This document shows positions 7,087 through 9,106 of a stretch of DNA of 9,106 nucleotides, piece after piece. A program made the position numbers and the translations under genes. The notes under the pieces are model-generated. The model saw nothing but the letters and a program-made list of their open reading frames with translations, was not told the DNA's origin and did no database searches. Each line of letters opens with the position of its first letter. Within the stretch, counting starts at the first letter, position 1. The DNA is from an uncultured Roseburia sp. (GTDB lineage Bacteria; Bacillota; Clostridia; Lachnospirales; Lachnospiraceae). The DNA is taken from positions 1 through 9,106 of the forward strand of contig CANTEO010000079.1 in assembly GCA_947652855.1 (NCBI GenBank). The letters are read 5' to 3'.

Positions 7087-9060
7087 TTACATTAAGCCGG
7101 CCGGATCCAATATCAAGGCGATGCTGCCGTCCCCAAGCTGCGTACAGCCTGAGAGGCCCTTAACTTTCTTGACATAGGAAGGGATTGGCTTAACGACAAT
7201 CTCCTGCTCGCCCACCAGCCTGTCAACCAGGATGCAGATTTCCCTATCCTCTATTTCTATAATCAGCATCATCCCCTCTTCCACGGACTGCCGGTATTTG
7301 TCCGTATTCATGCCGTACCACTCGCCTAAGCGAAGCACCGGGAAGCATTCTCCGCGAATCATGATGTACTCTCCTCCGCTTGGCTCATGAATCATCATAT
7401 CTTCCTTCACGCGGACAAATTCTTTGATAACGCCTGTCTCCACTACAAAGGAGGCGTCCCCTGTCTCCATGACAATTCCGTCAATGATCGCAAGCGTCAA
7501 TGGGATCTTTAAGCTCATCACGCTGCCAAACCCGGGCGTGCTCTCGATATCCAAAACCCCGCCGATAGCCTGAATATTCTGCACCACAACGTCCATGCCC
7601 ACGCCGCGGCCGGAATATTCCGTAACCTGCTCATTCGTGGAAAATCCGGGACGGGTAATGAACTGATAGACTTCCTTATCCGTATAGGAGCTCTCCGTCT
7701 TTCCCTCGTCCAAAAGCCCCTGCCGTTTCGCTTTTTCCAAAATCTTATATCTGTCCAGTCCCTTTCCGTTATCCTCCACGCTGATCCATACCTTGCCAGC
7801 CTCCGTCTTCGCTGACAAAGTGACTTTCCCCTTCTCTGCCTTGCCCTTCTCTCTCCGTTCCTCATTCGTCTCTATGCCATGATCCACGGCATTTCTAACC
7901 ATATGCATTAAAGGATCTGAAATATGCTCAATAATATTTTTATCTACTTCCGTATGCTCTCCGACCATTTCAAACTCAATGTCTTTCCCAAGCTTCCTGG
8001 ATACGTCAAAGACAATCCGGTTCATCTTCTGGAACGTGTTCGTCAGCGGAACCATCCTCATGGACATAATCACGTTCTGCAGATCCGTGGAAATCTTCGT
8101 CATTTGAGCCGCGGCTTTATTGAAATTGTTTAAGTTGAGGCCCGGAACCTTCAAATCAGGGTTCTGAAGGACAACCGACTCTGAAATGACCAGCTCGCCG
8201 ATCAAGTCCATCAACTGATCCATCTTATTGACATTGACGCTGATAAAGGACGACTTCTCTCCTTTCGGCTTATCCTTCGCCAATTTCCGCTGCTTGCCCG
8301 GCTCCTTTGACTGAATGACGAAATCCCCGGGCGCAATTTTGGGCTTGTCAGATTTCGCCGACCCCTGACTCCCCTCTTTTTGAGCGGGATCCTGAGCTTT
8401 CGCCTCAATTTCATCCACGCTTGCGTCAAGGTCAATTTTCATCGTATGGTCGCCAAAATCAAATCCCTGGTGGAACTCTTCTGCCTTGCATTCAAATATG
8501 TCCGCCTTTTCCAGCTCATAGCCAATGCCAATCAGAGAGCTGACCTCATCCTTTGGCCGCTGCGTCTGTAAAAGAATTCGAAAGCCATCCTGCAAAATCG
8601 CCTCTGCGCTGCTCTCATCGGAAATAATATCCTCCGGGAAATAAAGCAGATCCTCCGCAATTTCCTTCAATGCATACACAATCTTATAAGCATGGACATT
8701 TGACATCTCCGTATCTGGATAAAATGTAAGGTAAATCTTGTAAAAATGGCTGTCGCTTGTCGCGACCGGAGCAATATAAAATTGCTTTGGCTCCTCATGC
8801 ACATTCCCGGATGGCTGCGTTTCTTTTCCATCGCCCGGCTTCTCGCCCTTGATCTTCTTTAGAAACTCATCCAACTCCGCCACGATTCCGGCAGAGTCGC
8901 CGTCTACCGGATCTCCATTTTGAATCTTTTCCATTTCATTTGAAATGAAATCCGTCACGCTTAGCACATGCTCCACCAACTCCATATGCGGCACGTTTGT
9001 AGGATTTGACTCCCTTAGAAAGTAAAAGACGTCCTCCAGTTTATGAGATACAGCCGTCAT
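7087..9060 (-). CDS. cheA: Chemotaxis histidine kinase CheA lacking the histidine-bearing half of P1
   Basis: Cytoplasmic kinase that binds receptors with CheW and normally autophosphorylates a His in its P1 domain before passing phosphate to CheY or CheB. Visible domains: residues 1-50 match only the later helices of P1 (start M-T-A-V-S-H-K-L-E-D); P2 response-regulator-binding domain about 93-195; charged linker about 196-268; P3 dimerisation about 270-350; P4 ATPase about 355-520 with N box H385/N390, G1 box D430-x-G-x-G434, F box G472-F-S-T and G2 box G484-R-G-V-G; P5 CheW-like coupling domain about 522-655. All ATP-binding motifs look intact. The helix with the phosphorylated His (H48 in E. 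coli) and its H-T-x-K-G-type motif are absent. The ATG has a GGAGGT site and an in-frame stop just upstream. cheW follows after 26 bases. Identity is very secure; ability to autophosphorylate in the usual way is doubtful. Confidence 0.95.
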   Translation of the reverse strand: MTAVSHKLEDVFYFLRESNPTNVPHMELVEHVLSVTDFISNEMEKIQNGDPVDGDSAGIVAELDEFLKKIKGEKPGDGKETQPSGNVHEEPKQFYIAPVATSDSHFYKIYLTFYPDTEMSNVHAYKIVYALKEIAEDLLYFPEDIISDESSAEAILQDGFRILLQTQRPKDEVSSLIGIGYELEKADIFECKAEEFHQGFDFGDHTMKIDLDASVDEIEAKAQDPAQKEGSQGSAKSDKPKIAPGDFVIQSKEPGKQRKLAKDKPKGEKSSFISVNVNKMDQLMDLIGELVISESVVLQNPDLKVPGLNLNNFNKAAAQMTKISTDLQNVIMSMRMVPLTNTFQKMNRIVFDVSRKLGKDIEFEMVGEHTEVDKNIIEHISDPLMHMVRNAVDHGIETNEERREKGKAEKGKVTLSAKTEAGKVWISVEDNGKGLDRYKILEKAKRQGLLDEGKTESSYTDKEVYQFITRPGFSTNEQVTEYSGRGVGMDVVVQNIQAIGGVLDIESTPGFGSVMSLKIPLTLAIIDGIVMETGDASFVVETGVIKEFVRVKEDMMIHEPSGGEYIMIRGECFPVLRLGEWYGMNTDKYRQSVEEGMMLIIEIEDREICILVDRLVGEQEIVVKPIPSYVKKVKGLSGCTQLGDGSIALILDPAGLM

Positions 9061-9106
9061 TGATCCGCCACCTCCGTTTCATCTTCTTTCTTATCTCCCT
9101 CGGTCA
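9057..9106 (-). CDS. C-terminal end of an upstream gene, overlapping cheA by ATGA
   Basis: Only the last 15 complete codons are in the window. They encode a highly charged, acidic tail (T-E-G-D-K-K-E-D-E-T-E-V-A-D-Q) followed by TGA. This is the only minus-strand frame that stays open to the window edge and its stop shares ATGA with the cheA start, an arrangement typical of translationally coupled operon genes. The other two minus frames have stops here. Nothing in the tail identifies the protein; a chemotaxis gene such as cheB, cheR or cheY would be a natural neighbour, but that is only a guess. A 50-base open frame could also occur by chance, so the gene call rests mainly on the overlap. 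Confidence 0.5.
   Translation of the reverse strand, partial: TEGDKKEDETEVADQ
9070..9075 (-). promoter_or_regulatory. Strong Shine-Dalgarno sequence that fixes the cheA start
   Basis: On the minus strand GGAGGT lies 9 bases before the cheA ATG at 9060-9058, close to ideal for a Firmicute. An in-frame TGA (9081-9079) sits only 18 bases before that ATG, so the cheA frame cannot extend further. This site decides that the P1-truncated form is the translated start. Confidence 0.8.

Noticed and set aside
9061..9078. The frame of cheA upstream of its ATG reads N-G-G-G-G-S, like an engineered flexible linker.
   Set aside because: A TGA stop lies directly before it in the same frame, and the same bases form the Shine-Dalgarno sequence GGAGGT at proper spacing. 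Coincidence is the simpler explanation.
9057..9106. A frameshift splitting a full-length cheA within the window.
   Set aside because: None of the three minus-strand frames in the 46 bases before the ATG encodes the expected P1 histidine-motif residues, and the start has its own strong ribosome binding site. An event further right cannot be excluded.

Overview
The window reads as one block of six co-oriented genes on the minus strand, plus the last codons of a seventh at the right edge. No plus-strand gene, RNA gene, mobile element or CRISPR array is supported. Protein style (a Csp-type S8 protease with prodomain, a hybrid kinase with tandem receivers, and the CheA/CheW/MCP sequences), medium G+C and AGGAGG-like ribosome binding sites suggest an anaerobic Firmicute, most likely of the Lachnospiraceae (Clostridia). 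That assignment is from protein resemblance only.

In transcription order (right to left): the tail of an unknown upstream gene (9106-9057) overlaps the start of cheA (9060-7087) by ATGA. Then come cheW (7060-6515), a methyl-accepting chemotaxis receptor (6502-5039), a hairpin (5029-4997), a stand-alone HPt phosphotransfer protein (4956-4603), a membrane hybrid histidine kinase with two receiver domains (4572-2023), a weak terminator-like structure (2021-1994), and a Csp-like subtilisin-family protease (1954-119). A strong intrinsic terminator (87-39) closes the block. Gaps are short (12 to 82 bases), so cheA-cheW-mcp is almost certainly one operon; hpt and the kinase follow after a possible partial terminator. 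No promoter was identified; the main one presumably lies to the right of the window.

The most notable point is that this CheA begins in the middle of its own P1 (HPt) domain, at the helix after the one that carries the phosphorylated histidine. It has an excellent Shine-Dalgarno sequence and an in-frame stop just upstream, so the short form looks like the designed product. P2 to P5 are intact, and a separate HPt protein with an intact histidine motif is encoded in the same block. A P1-less CheA that phosphorylates an HPt protein in trans is therefore possible. The simpler alternative is that this HPt serves the neighbouring hybrid kinase, which has two receivers but no HPt of its own. The two sensory inputs may converge on one phosphotransfer protein. 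CheY, CheR and CheB are not in the window. Whether the terminal protease belongs to the system functionally is unknown.
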